Assembly: GCF_018324385.1 (NCBI RefSeq)
Contig: NZ_AP019536.1
Coordinates: 1,612,001-1,676,000, forward strand
Length of the DNA stretch: 64,000 bases
DNA from: Ferrigenium kumadai
Lineage (GTDB): Bacteria; Pseudomonadota; Gammaproteobacteria; Burkholderiales; Gallionellaceae
Direction: 5' to 3'
Part shown: one piece after another, positions 32,334-41,376 of the stretch
How the letters are laid out: each line of letters starts with the position of its first letter
Position numbering within the stretch: position 1 is the stretch's first letter
The notes under the pieces: generated by a model
Told to the model about the DNA's origin: nothing
The model's input: only the letters and a program-made list of their open reading frames with translations
Database searches by the model: none
Program-made: the position numbers and the translations under genes

Positions 32334-33905
32334 TCAGTGTCCTTCGTGTTGATGCTGCGTGCGGGCTTGCAGTTTGGTGATCACCCATTCGTCCGGCTTG
32401 CGCTCGACGATCTCGAAGCTGATCGCGCTGCCCGGTTGGATGCCATCCAGCAACGCCGAATTGGCCAGTGCGAAATCCATGGTCATGCCGGGCCAGCCCA
32501 GCGAGGCGATCGGCCCGTGGGTGATGCTGAGCGTGCCGTCGGCATTGACCGCTTCCAGCGTGCCCTGCGCCTGATGACCGACCACGGCGGTCTTGAGCTG
32601 CGCGGTTGCCTTACCCGGTTCCGCAGCAGGCGACTGCACGCTCGCTGCAGGTGTAGCCTGCCTGTCCTGAGCTTGTCGAACGGGCCCACTCATGCCGCCC
32701 AATGCCGCCCTGAGGTTGCTCTCCGCATCGATCAGGAAGTTCGCGGCAGTCACCACCTGCTCGCCTTCCGCGATACCTTCCAGCACCTCGACGTACCTGT
32801 CACTGCGGCTGCCCAGCTTCACTTCGCGCGGTTCGAAGCGTCCCTGCGCAAGCTGCACCAGCACGATCTGGCGAAGACCGCTGTCGATCACGGCAGAGAC
32901 CGGCACAGTGAGCACCGGGCTTGCGCTACCCACCGGCAAGACGACCTGCGCGAACATCGCCGGCTTCAGCAGACCTTGCGGATTGGGGATCTCGATGCGC
33001 ACGCGCACTGTGCGCGTTGCGCTGTCCAGCGTCGGAGAGACGAAGTCCACCTTGCCGTCGAACTGCCTTTCCGGGTACGCATCCACGCTGACTTGAACGC
33101 GCCCACCTGCCTTGATCTGCCCGATGTCCTGTTCGGCGACATCGGCCACCACCCACACCGAGGACAGGTCGGCGATGCGATACAGCATCTCGCCGGGCAT
33201 GAAGCGCATGCCCTGCACCGCGTTCTTCTCCAGCACGATGCCGGAGACGGGTGCATGGAAGGTTACGCGGTTACCGTTCACTCGACCGTCCGCGATGTCC
33301 CAGTTCTTCAGGCGCGCGGCGCTGGATTCCGCGAGCCGCCGCATGCCGTCCCTCGCTTCCTCGTCCGCATCCTTCAGCGCGGCGATGCCTTGCGCAGCGA
33401 GTTCACGTTCTCGCCGTGCCGAGACCAGGTCGGGGCTGTATACCTCGAACAGCGGCTGGCCCTTGCCGACAGCCTGCCCCGTGGTGTTCACGTAGAGTCG
33501 TTCCACCCAGCCCTCGAATTTCGGCGCGATGACGAAGGTGCGCCGCTCGTCGATCTCGATGCGTCCCGCTACGCGCAACGTTTTGTCGAGCATGCGCATC
33601 GCCGCTACCTCGCTCTTCACCCCGAGCTTCTGCACCTTGTCGGTGCTGATAACGATCTGCTTGCCGTTGGTTGTTTCCGCCTCGCCTTCGTACACCGGCA
33701 CATAGTCCATGCCCATCGCGTCCTTCTTCGACACCGGTGAGGTGTCCGGCAAGCCCATCGGGTTGCGGTAATACAACACCTTGCGCTCTGCCTTGGCCGC
33801 ATCTGCTGCGACTGCTGGTACAGCAGTGCGCGCGCCTAGCCAATAACCGCCTGCCGCCACGCCCAGCAGTGTCAGCACGACGACGATTCCGTAAACTTTT
33901 TTCAT
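32334..33905 (-). CDS. cusB: CusB-type membrane fusion protein with C-terminal CusF-like domain
   Basis: A 523-residue periplasmic adaptor. Order: signal/anchor helix (1-25), a heavy-metal-binding segment (YYRNPMGLP, KDAMGMDYVPVY), and barrel-sandwich and beta-barrel adaptor domains linking CusA to CusC. A Gln/Ala-rich linker (about residues 405-430) leads to a full CusF-like domain (ITHGPIASLGWPGMTMDF). The His, Trp and two Met ligands are all present in that domain. The linker contains a dispersed 27-base repeat. The ATG overlaps cusC's stop by four bases. CusB-CusF fusion is known in some bacteria; here a separate CusF also exists. Confidence 0.92.
   Translation of the reverse strand: MKKVYGIVVVLTLLGVAAGGYWLGARTAVPAVAADAAKAERKVLYYRNPMGLPDTSPVSKKDAMGMDYVPVYEGEAETTNGKQIVISTDKVQKLGVKSEVAAMRMLDKTLRVAGRIEIDERRTFVIAPKFEGWVERLYVNTTGQAVGKGQPLFEVYSPDLVSARRERELAAQGIAALKDADEEARDGMRRLAESSAARLKNWDIADGRVNGNRVTFHAPVSGIVLEKNAVQGMRFMPGEMLYRIADLSSVWVVADVAEQDIGQIKAGGRVQVSVDAYPERQFDGKVDFVSPTLDSATRTVRVRIEIPNPQGLLKPAMFAQVVLPVGSASPVLTVPVSAVIDSGLRQIVLVQLAQGRFEPREVKLGSRSDRYVEVLEGIAEGEQVVTAANFLIDAESNLRAALGGMSGPVRQAQDRQATPAASVQSPAAEPGKATAQLKTAVVGHQAQGTLEAVNADGTLSITHGPIASLGWPGMTMDFALANSALLDGIQPGSAISFEIVERKPDEWVITKLQARTQHQHEGH
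32660..32686. repeat. Dispersed repeat inside the cusB linker
   Basis: The core TCCTGAGCTTGTCGAA (32665-32680) matches a short repeat that I recall as widespread between genes in many proteobacterial genomes. Here it lies within the cusB reading frame and encodes part of the linker (VRQAQDRQ). Only one copy is in this window. Confidence 0.6.
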
Positions 33906-35167
33906 GACTCTTCTCCCAACAGACGTTCGATCTCGGCGAGGCGCAGTTGCGCATCCAGTTGCGCCTTGAGGCGTTGCTGTTTTGCCTTTAGGATTTGCCG
34001 CTGCGCCTCGATCAGCATGGCGAACTCCACCCTGCCGGTCTCGTAGCCCGCGAGTGCGGACTGGTAGGTCAGTTCGCTCTGCGGCAGCAGTCGATTGGCC
34101 GCAAGCGACTCGGTGCGCCGCGCGGTCTCCAGCCCGTAAACGTTTTCGGACAACTCGGCCAGCATGCGGTCGAGCAACGCATGTTTACGCGACTCGGATG
34201 CCGCCAACTGCGCCTCCGCCTCGCGTTCCTGAGAACGGCGCGATTCCTGCTGCAGCGGGATGTTGAATTCGACCATCAGGTCCCAACTTTTCACCGAATT
34301 GCCGGACTGATTCGGCGCGATGCCCAGCGTGAAGCCGGGATAGCGATTGACGTAGGCAAGGTCGCGCCCCTTTTCGGCGGATTGCACCTGCGCCTCGGCG
34401 ATCTGCAACTGCGGATTGCGCGCGCGCAGCTTCTGCTCCAGTGCCGGATAGTCCAGTTGCGCCGCAGTGGGTAATGGCGGCAACTGCGCAGGCTCCGCCA
34501 GTTCCGCCATCGCGGGGCGCGACAGCAATGCGTTCAGGCGGCTCTGCTCGTGATGGCGCTCGCTCTCGAGCTCGATCAGTTCGGCGCGCAGAGTGGTCTG
34601 CTCTACCTGCGCGCGGATGACATCCTGCTGCGAGCCCAGTCCGTTGGCATAGCGCGTCTGCGCGACCCGCTCCAGGTTGTCCAACAATTCCAGTGTCTGG
34701 CGCGCCAAATGCTCGCTGCCGGAGAGGTAGTAGTACATGGCGTAGGCCGCCTTGATGCGGCCCGACAGTTCAGCCCAGGTCGAAGCCGACTGACCGTCAG
34801 CCTGCGCGGCTTGCGCCTCGGCCACCTCGCGCTGCAGGCTGCGCTTGCCGAACCAAGGCACCTCCTGCATCAGCAGATAGCGCGTACTGCCAACCTGAGA
34901 CGGCAGCAGGCTCGCAGCCTTGTTCGTCCCCTGATTGGTGACGTCCATCAGTTCGGTACGCAACACAGGGTCCGGCAAAGCGCCCGCGGGCTGTACGCGC
35001 TGACGTACGGCATCCGCCTCGTGGCGCACCGCCGCCAGTTCCGGATTGTGCTCGCGCGCATAGGCCAGCAGGCCCGCGACATCGCTGCCCAGCGCGCGCT
35101 CCTCTGCACCGGCAGGCGATAGCCACATGCCGAGCAGCAGGGTGTAAATCGGTAAAGATAATTTCAT
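33902..35167 (-). CDS. cusC: CusC/TolC-like outer membrane efflux protein
   Basis: A 421-residue outer membrane factor: signal peptide MKLSLPIYTLLLGMWLSPAG (cleavage after AGA), then two OEP domains with long helices (LLAYAREHNPELAAVRHEAD, then LRARNPQLQIAEAQVQSAEK). It would form the trimeric channel with CusA and CusB. No lipobox Cys is present, unlike E. coli CusC. The start at 35167 has a GAGG nine bases ahead; the open frame extends 13 codons upstream without a ribosome site. It follows the Cys/His-rich gene by 172 bases, so it may also have its own promoter. Confidence 0.92.
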   Translation of the reverse strand: MKLSLPIYTLLLGMWLSPAGAEERALGSDVAGLLAYAREHNPELAAVRHEADAVRQRVQPAGALPDPVLRTELMDVTNQGTNKAASLLPSQVGSTRYLLMQEVPWFGKRSLQREVAEAQAAQADGQSASTWAELSGRIKAAYAMYYYLSGSEHLARQTLELLDNLERVAQTRYANGLGSQQDVIRAQVEQTTLRAELIELESERHHEQSRLNALLSRPAMAELAEPAQLPPLPTAAQLDYPALEQKLRARNPQLQIAEAQVQSAEKGRDLAYVNRYPGFTLGIAPNQSGNSVKSWDLMVEFNIPLQQESRRSQEREAEAQLAASESRKHALLDRMLAELSENVYGLETARRTESLAANRLLPQSELTYQSALAGYETGRVEFAMLIEAQRQILKAKQQRLKAQLDAQLRLAEIERLLGEES

Positions 35168-35282
35168 GTTCCGAATCCTCGTGCATATGCAATCGGACAG
35201 CCGCATAACCAGCGACTTGGCTGTCGTCTTTTGGCAGCCTAGTCGAATGGCTAGTGGTTATATCAAGGGCCGCCGAACGATT

Positions 35283-35337
35283 CGGGACGAGATCGGTAAC
35301 TAGATCAGATTACGAAACAACAGACACACTCGTCCCG
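35283..35337. repeat. CGGGACGAG inverted arms upstream of cusC
   Basis: CGGGACGAG (35283-35291) and CTCGTCCCG (35329-35337) are perfect nine-base arms 37 bases apart, at the 3' end of the Cys/His-rich gene. They could form a long-loop hairpin before cusC. No T-run accompanies them and no role is assigned. Confidence 0.35.
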
Positions 35338-35339
35338 CG

Positions 35340-35732
35340 TCAGGCACGGACGAGAGGCGGTGGAAGAAGCGGGACTGACGTGATTGAATCGAAGACAACG
35401 AGGTAAGGAGTGGCCGGCTGGGCGGATGCCTGTATGCCCGGGGGAACTGCAGCCGGCACGGCCAGGTAGCCGCTGCACGCCAGATGGCAGACGCCGCAGG
35501 CGTTGCAGGAAGAGTCCTGATCATTCGAAGCGTTCTGATCTTGCGCCGCGGGAGCATCGTGATGATGCTGGTGATCGCCAGCGTCCGCATGATGCATCTC
35601 CTGCATCGCGGCCTCATGACATGCGCCGCTCTGCGCCTGCATGGACACTGTGGCCGCGAGCGCACTGCCGCCGGACAGCGGCAGCCACAGCAGCATCAGT
35701 ACAGCGACGAGTTTTCTGGACAGGCGAGACAT
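35340..35732 (-). CDS. Cys/His-rich exported protein at head of cus operon
   Basis: A 130-residue protein with a signal peptide (LVAVLMLLWLPLSGGSALA). A His/Asp/Gln-rich stretch (EMHHADAGDHQHHHDAP) comes next, then a Cys cluster SSCNACGVCHLACSGY. Cys and His offer many metal ligands in a protein placed first in a copper efflux series. DUF2946-like small proteins of this shape are common there, but no reaction is known. The start at 35732 is chosen for the signal peptide; a longer frame reaches 35897 and overlaps the divergent hydrolase. Copper sensing or buffering is inference. Confidence 0.75.
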   Translation of the reverse strand: MSRLSRKLVAVLMLLWLPLSGGSALAATVSMQAQSGACHEAAMQEMHHADAGDHQHHHDAPAAQDQNASNDQDSSCNACGVCHLACSGYLAVPAAVPPGIQASAQPATPYLVVFDSITSVPLLPPPLVRA

Positions 35733-35841
35733 ACGTGCAGCTTCGCAAATCAGGAGGGGGCTGTCAATCGGACAAACACCGCTGACGAAGTTCCACCCGG
35801 TTGTGAGATAGTGTCGCCCACCCACGTTCCGGAGGACGATC

Positions 35842-36414
35842 ATGTCCTGGGAGATCGCCAAGCACGCCCTCATCATTGCCGCCGCGGCGTATGGCACGAT
35901 GATGCTCGTGCTGTTCCTGCGGCAGGACAGCCTCGTCTATTACCCGGACCTGGGCGGCCGCGAATACGAGGCCACGCCCGCACAGGCAGGCCTGCCCTAC
36001 GAAGCCGTCACCCTGGTCACAGCCGACGGCGTCAGCTTGGCGGCTTGGTATGTGCCCGCGGAACATGCGCGCGGCGCGCTGCTCTACGCCCACGGCAACG
36101 GGGGCAACATCTCGCACCGGATCGATGCCATCCGGCTGTTCCACGACATGGGGCTGTCGGTGTTCATCTTCGACTATCGCGGCTACGGCAAGAGCACCGG
36201 CAAGCCCTCGGAGGAAGGCACCTACCGGGACGCCGAAGCCGCATGGCAATATCTCATGCATCAGCGCGGCATCGCGCCCGCACGCATCGTGATGTTCGGC
36301 GAATCGCTAGGCGGCGCAACGACGCGCATGGCAGTGGTTTACGAAGGTGCAGCAGGTGCTGGGCGAAGGCCCGGCGTGTTGGAGGTGGAAGGTGAGAAAG
36401 GAGGACCGAAATGA
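35842..36414 (+). pseudogene. Truncated alpha/beta hydrolase
   Basis: The first 158 residues match membrane-anchored alpha/beta hydrolases (YfhR-like). They have an N-terminal helix, DSLVYYPDLGGREYEATPA, the oxyanion region LLYAHGNGGNISHR, DYRGYGKS and the nucleophile elbow GESLGG. Immediately after the catalytic Ser the resemblance stops. The last 32 residues (from TTRMAVVYEG to GGPK) look like unrelated filler, and the Asp and His of the triad, normally about 60 and 90 residues further, are missing. A deletion or recombination probably removed the end. The frame runs into the MBL gene, overlapping by four bases. Confidence 0.7.
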
Positions 36415-37412
36415 AAGCAAAGTTCTGGGGGGGTTACTTTAGTCTTGCCGCACTGGCTAAGCTTCTCGCCGGATGCGCCACGACGACCTCGCCACCGGCT
36501 GCGGCGGGTGGCGACTCGACCAAGGCGCAGATCACCGTTCTCTACGACGCCTTCGGCAAGTCTTCCGCCATGCAGAAGGACTGGGGGTATGCCGCGCTCA
36601 TTGAATATGGTGGCAAGCGCATCCTCTTCGATACCGGCAACAACTCCGACATCCTAGCGCAGAACGCGAAGGCGAAAGGCATCGATCTATCCAAACTCGA
36701 CTTCGTCGTCATGTCCCACCGCCATGGCGATCACATGGGAGGCATGGCCTATCTCCTGAGCGTGAATCCCAAGGTGAAAATCTACGCGCCCAAGGAGGGC
36801 TTCGGCGTGTATGGCGGTGACCTGCCAAGCACCTTCTATCGCAAGGATGCCTCTCTGCCCCCTGAGCAGCGCTACTACGACGGCGCGCCACCGGCAGTGA
36901 TGCGGTTCGGAGCCGCCTGGCCCGGCGTCAACTTCGAGTTGATCGACAAGAGCACGGAGATCGCCCCCGGCATCCATCTGATCGCGCTGGTCTCGGACAA
37001 ACCGGGGACGCTGGAGTTGCGCGAGCTGTCGCTCGCGATCAACACGCCAGACGGCATGGTGATGGTGGTGGGCTGCTCGCATCCGGGCATCGACAAGACC
37101 GTCGCAGCCGCAGCCGCGATCAACCCACGAATCCACTTCCTCGCCGGCGGTTTCCATCTGGTGGTATCCAACGACCAGGAAATCGAGAAGATCGTCGCGA
37201 CTCTGCACGATACCTTCAAAGTGGCCTTCGTGGCACCTGGCCACTGCACTGGCGAGCCCACCTTCACGGCACTCAAGAAGGCATTTGGTGATCGTTATCT
37301 CTATGCTGGGTTAGGTACAATCTTCGCCCTGGGCGCCACGCCACGCTCCATTTCCGACACTGATCACAACGCGTCGACGGCCATGGACGAGGAAATTATC
37401 GGTCGTTCCTAG
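36411..37412 (+). CDS. MBL-fold metallohydrolase, probable lipoprotein
   Basis: A 333-residue protein. The N-terminus has a lipoprotein-like signal ending LAKLLAGC, so it is probably lipid-anchored in the periplasm. Metal ligands of the metallo-beta-lactamase fold appear in VVMSHRHGDHMGG (HxHxDH), GCSHPGIDKT and APGHCTGEP. The order of motifs, with FAPGHCTGE at the end, resembles the MBL family of 7,8-dihydropterin synthase-like (methanopterin-related) proteins. The natural substrate is unknown. AAAGGAGG gives a strong start. It lies downstream of the truncated hydrolase and next to an inverted repeat, so this locus may have been inserted. Confidence 0.85.
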   Translation: MKAKFWGGYFSLAALAKLLAGCATTTSPPAAAGGDSTKAQITVLYDAFGKSSAMQKDWGYAALIEYGGKRILFDTGNNSDILAQNAKAKGIDLSKLDFVVMSHRHGDHMGGMAYLLSVNPKVKIYAPKEGFGVYGGDLPSTFYRKDASLPPEQRYYDGAPPAVMRFGAAWPGVNFELIDKSTEIAPGIHLIALVSDKPGTLELRELSLAINTPDGMVMVVGCSHPGIDKTVAAAAAINPRIHFLAGGFHLVVSNDQEIEKIVATLHDTFKVAFVAPGHCTGEPTFTALKKAFGDRYLYAGLGTIFALGATPRSISDTDHNASTAMDEEIIGRS

Positions 37413-37436
37413 GGTCAAACGTGGTCGGGTCAAACG
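37412..37436. repeat. Direct repeat GGGTCAAACG
   Basis: Two identical ten-base copies at 37412-37421 and 37427-37436 lie directly after the MBL stop codon and run into the inverted repeat that follows. This arrangement suits an element end or a duplicated target. Confidence 0.5.
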
Positions 37437-37511
37437 GGGGCAGCTTCGAATTAATTTCCAGAGGAATTGAGAAATGGGTGTGATTCAGGAGAACAATGCG
37501 AAGCTGCCCCC
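37436..37511. repeat. Perfect 13-base inverted repeat flanking 50 bases
   Basis: GGGGGCAGCTTCG (37436-37448) and CGAAGCTGCCCCC (37499-37511) are perfectly complementary. The 50 bases between have no coding potential. It sits between the MBL gene and the convergent cation transporter. It may be a solo MITE or REP-like unit, possibly serving as a bidirectional terminator. Confidence 0.65.
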
Positions 37512-37528
37512 TTCAAAAGCGCCCCTGT

Positions 37529-38149
37529 TCAGTCTTTGAGAGACCGGAGTTCGGCAACCGCCCCGCGCAGTACGAGCATCGCCGATCTCAGAAAAAGTGC
37601 AGCGAGCGCCAGTCCAACCAGGATGTCGGGCCAGCCCGAATGGGTCAACCATACTCCAGCAGCGGCGAACAGCACCGAGACATTCGCGATGATGTCATTG
37701 CGGGAACACAGCCAGACCGAACTCATGTTGATGTCTTCAGCGCGATGCTTCCAGAGCAAGGCGAAACAGATGCCATTCGCGGCAAGCGCCAGCAGACCGA
37801 CAGCGCCGATGGCCTCGAATACGGGAAGCTGCGGGAAAAGTATCTTGTATATCGCCTGTCCGAGGACGAACAGGCCAAACGCAGCCATGATGCCGCCTTT
37901 GAGCAGGGCGGCGCGCGCCTTCATCCTCGCGCCGCGGGCGACCACATAGAGGCTGAACCCATACACCAGTGCATCGCCCAGCATGTCCAGCGAATCCGCC
38001 AGTAGCGACAGGGAGCCCGACATGAGTCCGGCAGCCAGTTCCACCACGAACATTACGGCATTGATACCCAGCACCCATTTGAGGGTCGCGCTCTGGCGAC
38101 CGCGGAGTGCATCAAGCTCGCAGGCTTTGTCGTGGCAACAATTGGCCAT
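37529..38149 (-). CDS. Short cation transporter (CDF-like)
   Basis: A 206-residue membrane protein of about six helices that looks like a cation diffusion facilitator without its C-terminal cytoplasmic dimer domain. The N-terminus has a Cys/His start (MANCCHDKACELDALR), and helix 2 carries LLADSLDMLGDALVYG, the metal-site region. Helix 5 has SRNDIIANVSVLFAA, with Asn where the second Asp usually stands. CDF proteins normally reach 290-320 residues. The gene begins two bases after the der stop, in the slot where many betaproteobacteria carry hfq. Metal specificity is unknown. Confidence 0.8.
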   Translation of the reverse strand: MANCCHDKACELDALRGRQSATLKWVLGINAVMFVVELAAGLMSGSLSLLADSLDMLGDALVYGFSLYVVARGARMKARAALLKGGIMAAFGLFVLGQAIYKILFPQLPVFEAIGAVGLLALAANGICFALLWKHRAEDINMSSVWLCSRNDIIANVSVLFAAAGVWLTHSGWPDILVGLALAALFLRSAMLVLRGAVAELRSLKD

Positions 38150-38151
38150 GG

Positions 38152-39549
38152 CTAGCCGTAGCGCTTGCGTCCGATGATGCGTGCGCGGTGGGCGCGGCGC
38201 TGTTCTTCTTCGGTAAGGACCCGCTTCTTGCCCTCGAACGGGTTCTTGCTGGAGACGAACTGGATCTTGAGCGGCGTGCCCTGCAGGCGGAACATCTCGC
38301 AGAAGGCGCGCTCCAGATAGCGCTGGTAGCTGGCGGGCACGTCGTCCAGGCCGCTGCCGTGGATGATGATGAGCGGCGGGTTGCTGCCGCCCTGGTGGGC
38401 GTAGCGCATCTTGGGACGGAAGCGCGCGCCCTTCGGCGGTTGCTGTTTCTCCAGCGCGGCCATCAGCGCGCGGGTGAGTTTCGGCGTCGGCAGCTTGATC
38501 ATCGCCGCCGCGTAGGCCTCGTCCACCGACTTCAGCAGCTTGTCGATGCCGGTGCCATTCAGCGCGGAGATGAAATGCAGCTTGGCGAAGTCGAGGAAAT
38601 GCAGTTTGCGCTCGATGTCGCGCTTGACCATGTCGCGCTGGTGCGCATCCAGGCCGTCCCATTTGTTGACCGCCAGCACCAGGGCGCGTCCGGCCTGCAG
38701 CACGAAGTCGGCCACATGCGCGTCTTGCTCGGTGATCTGATCGGCCCCGTCCACCACCAGCACCACCACGTTGGCGTCCTCGATGGCCTGCATGGTCTTG
38801 ATCACAGAGAACTTCTCGATCGCTTCGTCGATCTTGCCGCGGCGGCGCACGCCGGCGGTGTCGATGATGGTGTATTGCTTGCCGTCACGTTCGAAGTCGA
38901 TGTAGATGGAATCGCGCGTGGTGCCCGGCTGGTCGAACGCGATCACACGCTGTTCGCCGAGGATGGCGTTCACCAGCGTGGACTTGCCGACGTTGGGGCG
39001 TCCGACGATGGCCAGCTTGGGCGGATGCTCTTCCTTGTCTTCCTCCTCGCTCTCCGGAGCGAAGTCCTCCAGCGCGATCTCGATCACTTCGTTCACGTTA
39101 TCGCCGTGCGCCGAGGAGATCGGTATCGGCTCGCCCAGTCCCAGTTCGTAGAAATCGGCGATCACGCGCATGCGCTGCATGCCTTCGGCCTTGTTGACCA
39201 GCAGCAGGATGGGCTTGCCGGTCTTGCGCAGCTGTTCGGCGATGATCGTATCCTGCGGCGTGCAGCCGGCGCGGCCGTCGACGATGAACAGCACCACGTC
39301 GGCCTCGTCCACCGCCTGGCGGCTCTGCCGAGCCATCTCGTACAGGATGCCGTCCTTGGCGACCGGTTCCAGGCCGCCGGTATCGACCACCAGATAGGGC
39401 TTGGTCCCTACCCTGCCGCGACCGTAATGGCGGTCGCGCGTGAGGCCGGGCTGGTCGGCGACCAGCGCATCGCGGCTGCGGGTGAGACGATTGAACAGCG
39501 TGGACTTGCCCACATTCGGACGACCAACTAATACCAGGGTGGGCAACAT
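38152..39549 (-). CDS. der: Ribosome-assembly GTPase Der (EngA)
   Basis: A 465-residue protein with two tandem GTPase domains. Each has a P-loop GRPNVGKST (near residues 8 and 185), switch motifs and NKxD ([17 protein letters not shown]). A C-terminal KH-like domain binding 23S rRNA ends in basic residues [15 protein letters not shown]. Der supports 50S subunit assembly. The gene is next to bamB in the usual betaproteobacterial order and 15 bases downstream of it. The basic tail is normal for this lineage. Confidence 0.96.
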   Translation of the reverse strand: MLPTLVLVGRPNVGKSTLFNRLTRSRDALVADQPGLTRDRHYGRGRVGTKPYLVVDTGGLEPVAKDGILYEMARQSRQAVDEADVVLFIVDGRAGCTPQDTIIAEQLRKTGKPILLLVNKAEGMQRMRVIADFYELGLGEPIPISSAHGDNVNEVIEIALEDFAPESEEEDKEEHPPKLAIVGRPNVGKSTLVNAILGEQRVIAFDQPGTTRDSIYIDFERDGKQYTIIDTAGVRRRGKIDEAIEKFSVIKTMQAIEDANVVVLVVDGADQITEQDAHVADFVLQAGRALVLAVNKWDGLDAHQRDMVKRDIERKLHFLDFAKLHFISALNGTGIDKLLKSVDEAYAAAMIKLPTPKLTRALMAALEKQQPPKGARFRPKMRYAHQGGSNPPLIIIHGSGLDDVPASYQRYLERAFCEMFRLQGTPLKIQFVSSKNPFEGKKRVLTEEEQRRAHRARIIGRKRYG

Positions 39550-39563
39550 TTCAAATACCTTCT

Positions 39564-40727
39564 TTATTTTAAGGACAGCGAGTACAAGTCGCCGTCGCGT
39601 GTCTGCACCAGCAGACCGTCGTCAAGTTGCTGAGGCGCTGCCTGGATCGCACCGTCCAGCCTGATGCGCGCGGCGAAGCTGCCGTCTTCACGGCTCAGGC
39701 CGTGCAGGTAGCCTTCATAATCCCCGGCCACCACGAAATTGCCGATGGCATACGGGATGGAAGTGTCACGCATGAACAGCTGTTCGTTCTTCCACAGTGT
39801 GCTGCCACTGACCTTGTCCAGCGCCATGACAGAACCGTTGGCATCGGTGAGGTAGAGATACTTGCGCAGCAGCATCATGCCCTTGTCGCTTCCGATGTCG
39901 CGGTTCCACAAGGGGCTGCCCTGTGCCGCATCGTAGCAGGCCACGCGTCCCTGAAAAGCGATGGCGCAGACCTGTTCGTCGTCCGCCACCGGATTGCTGG
40001 TGATGTCGCTGATGCGTTCCAGTTCGGTGTTGCCGCGCGGCTGCGACACCGAGTTTTCCCATAGCACCGAGCCATCCTTCACCTTCAGTGCGGCCAGCTT
40101 GCCGCCGGCAAAACCGGCGAAGGCCACGCCGCGCTGGATGGTCACGCCCGCATGGCTGCGCACTACCAGCGCGGGCGTGCTGCGTTCGTACTCCCAGACG
40201 CGCTTGCCGTCGGACGTATCAAGTCCGGCGATGCGTCCGTCTCCGCTGCGTACCACAACGATTCCGTCGGCGGCCTGCGGCGTGCTCAGCACTTCGCTCG
40301 ACACCTTGCTCTTCCAGCGTAGTTTGCCGTCCTCGTCGTAGGCCAGCACGTCGCCCTTGTTGCTGCCGATCAGCACCAATCCTTCGCCCGCGCCCACTCC
40401 GCCGCTTACCGTGATGCCGCTCTCGATGCGCCACACCTGCTTGCCGCTGGCGCGATCGATGCGCGTCAGCATACCGTCGCCGGATGCTCCATAGATCGCA
40501 TCAGCCGTCAGCGCGGGCTGCAACACATTCGCGCCGGAACTCCCTACATCAGCATGCCATCGCACCTCGAACTTCGCAGTCTCGGCAAAGTCCTGCAATT
40601 TCGCCGGTTCGACAGCTCCCGACTTGCCGAACCAGCCCTGCACGGTATCCACCGCCGAACAGCCGCCGAGTGCAAACAGCGCCAGCAACAGCGTGAGTCT
40701 GAAAAGATGCTGGCGTGCCGAAATCAT
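39564..40727 (-). CDS. bamB: Outer membrane assembly lipoprotein BamB
   Basis: A 387-residue lipoprotein: the signal has a lipobox ([10 protein letters not shown], Cys about 23). It continues as an eight-bladed PQQ-like beta-propeller with repeated patterns such as [32 protein letters not shown] and [15 protein letters not shown]. BamB is part of the BAM machine that inserts outer membrane barrels. It overlaps yfgM by four bases and precedes der, as in many betaproteobacteria. Confidence 0.94.
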   Translation of the reverse strand: MISARQHLFRLTLLLALFALGGCSAVDTVQGWFGKSGAVEPAKLQDFAETAKFEVRWHADVGSSGANVLQPALTADAIYGASGDGMLTRIDRASGKQVWRIESGITVSGGVGAGEGLVLIGSNKGDVLAYDEDGKLRWKSKVSSEVLSTPQAADGIVVVRSGDGRIAGLDTSDGKRVWEYERSTPALVVRSHAGVTIQRGVAFAGFAGGKLAALKVKDGSVLWENSVSQPRGNTELERISDITSNPVADDEQVCAIAFQGRVACYDAAQGSPLWNRDIGSDKGMMLLRKYLYLTDANGSVMALDKVSGSTLWKNEQLFMRDTSIPYAIGNFVVAGDYEGYLHGLSREDGSFAARIRLDGAIQAAPQQLDDGLLVQTRDGDLYSLSLK

Positions 40728-41362
40728 TTTGCGGCTCCGAGCGCATCCAGTTTCATCTGGATCAGGTTGCGGTACATGCTCTTCGCGTCGGTCTTCTCGT
40801 AAGCCAGCTTGTAAGCGGTGCGCGCTTCATCGGTTTTGCCCTGCGCGCTCAGCACGTCCCCCTTCAGGTCGGCATACAGGCCATTGAACGAATCCGGATG
40901 AACGGCGTTCAGCAGTTTCATCGCGGCATCATAAGCCTTCTCGTCCAGCAGGATCGCCGCGAGGCGCAGACGCGCCACGTCCTTCTGCGTCGCCTCGCCG
41001 GCATGGTCGAGCGTCCATTGCAGTTGCGTCTTGGCGCGCGCCACGTCCTTCGTATTCTCGTTCACCTGCGCGGCCAGTAATGCGGCGCGCGAGGCATAGG
41101 CGGTGGACGCATACTTGTCCATCACCGCGGCGGCGGCATCATTGATGCGCTTGGCATCATTGCTCTCCATCTGCTTGACGAACTCCGCGTACAAGGTCGC
41201 AGCCTCGGCGGCCTGCTTGTTCTGGTAATACTGCCAGCCGCGCCAGCCGCCCATTGCGACCACCACGATCAGCACTGCGCCCAGCACCTTGTTGCCGTTG
41301 TCTTTCCACCACGCCTTGATCGTGTCGAGCTGTTCCTGTTCCTGCAAGTCCAAAGCTGCCAT
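40724..41362 (-). CDS. yfgM: YfgM-like ancillary SecYEG translocon protein
   Basis: A 212-residue inner membrane protein: a cytoplasmic start LDLQEQEQLDTIKAWWKDNG, one transmembrane helix (VLGAVLIVVVAMGGWRGWQ), and a periplasmic TPR-like helical part (AALLAAQVNENTKD, RLRLAAILLDEKAYD). The family is DUF2133/TPR_21; YfgM helps the Sec translocon hand proteins to periplasmic chaperones. It lies between hisS and bamB, the standard position. It begins 14 bases after hisS and overlaps bamB by four bases. Confidence 0.92.
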   Translation of the reverse strand: MAALDLQEQEQLDTIKAWWKDNGNKVLGAVLIVVVAMGGWRGWQYYQNKQAAEAATLYAEFVKQMESNDAKRINDAAAAVMDKYASTAYASRAALLAAQVNENTKDVARAKTQLQWTLDHAGEATQKDVARLRLAAILLDEKAYDAAMKLLNAVHPDSFNGLYADLKGDVLSAQGKTDEARTAYKLAYEKTDAKSMYRNLIQMKLDALGAAK

Positions 41363-41376
41363 GTTCTACCCCGTCT

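Noticed and set aside
35733-35841. CueR-type copper operator before the cus operon
   Set aside because: No ACCTTCC-N7-GGAAGGT-like dyad is visible in the divergent region.
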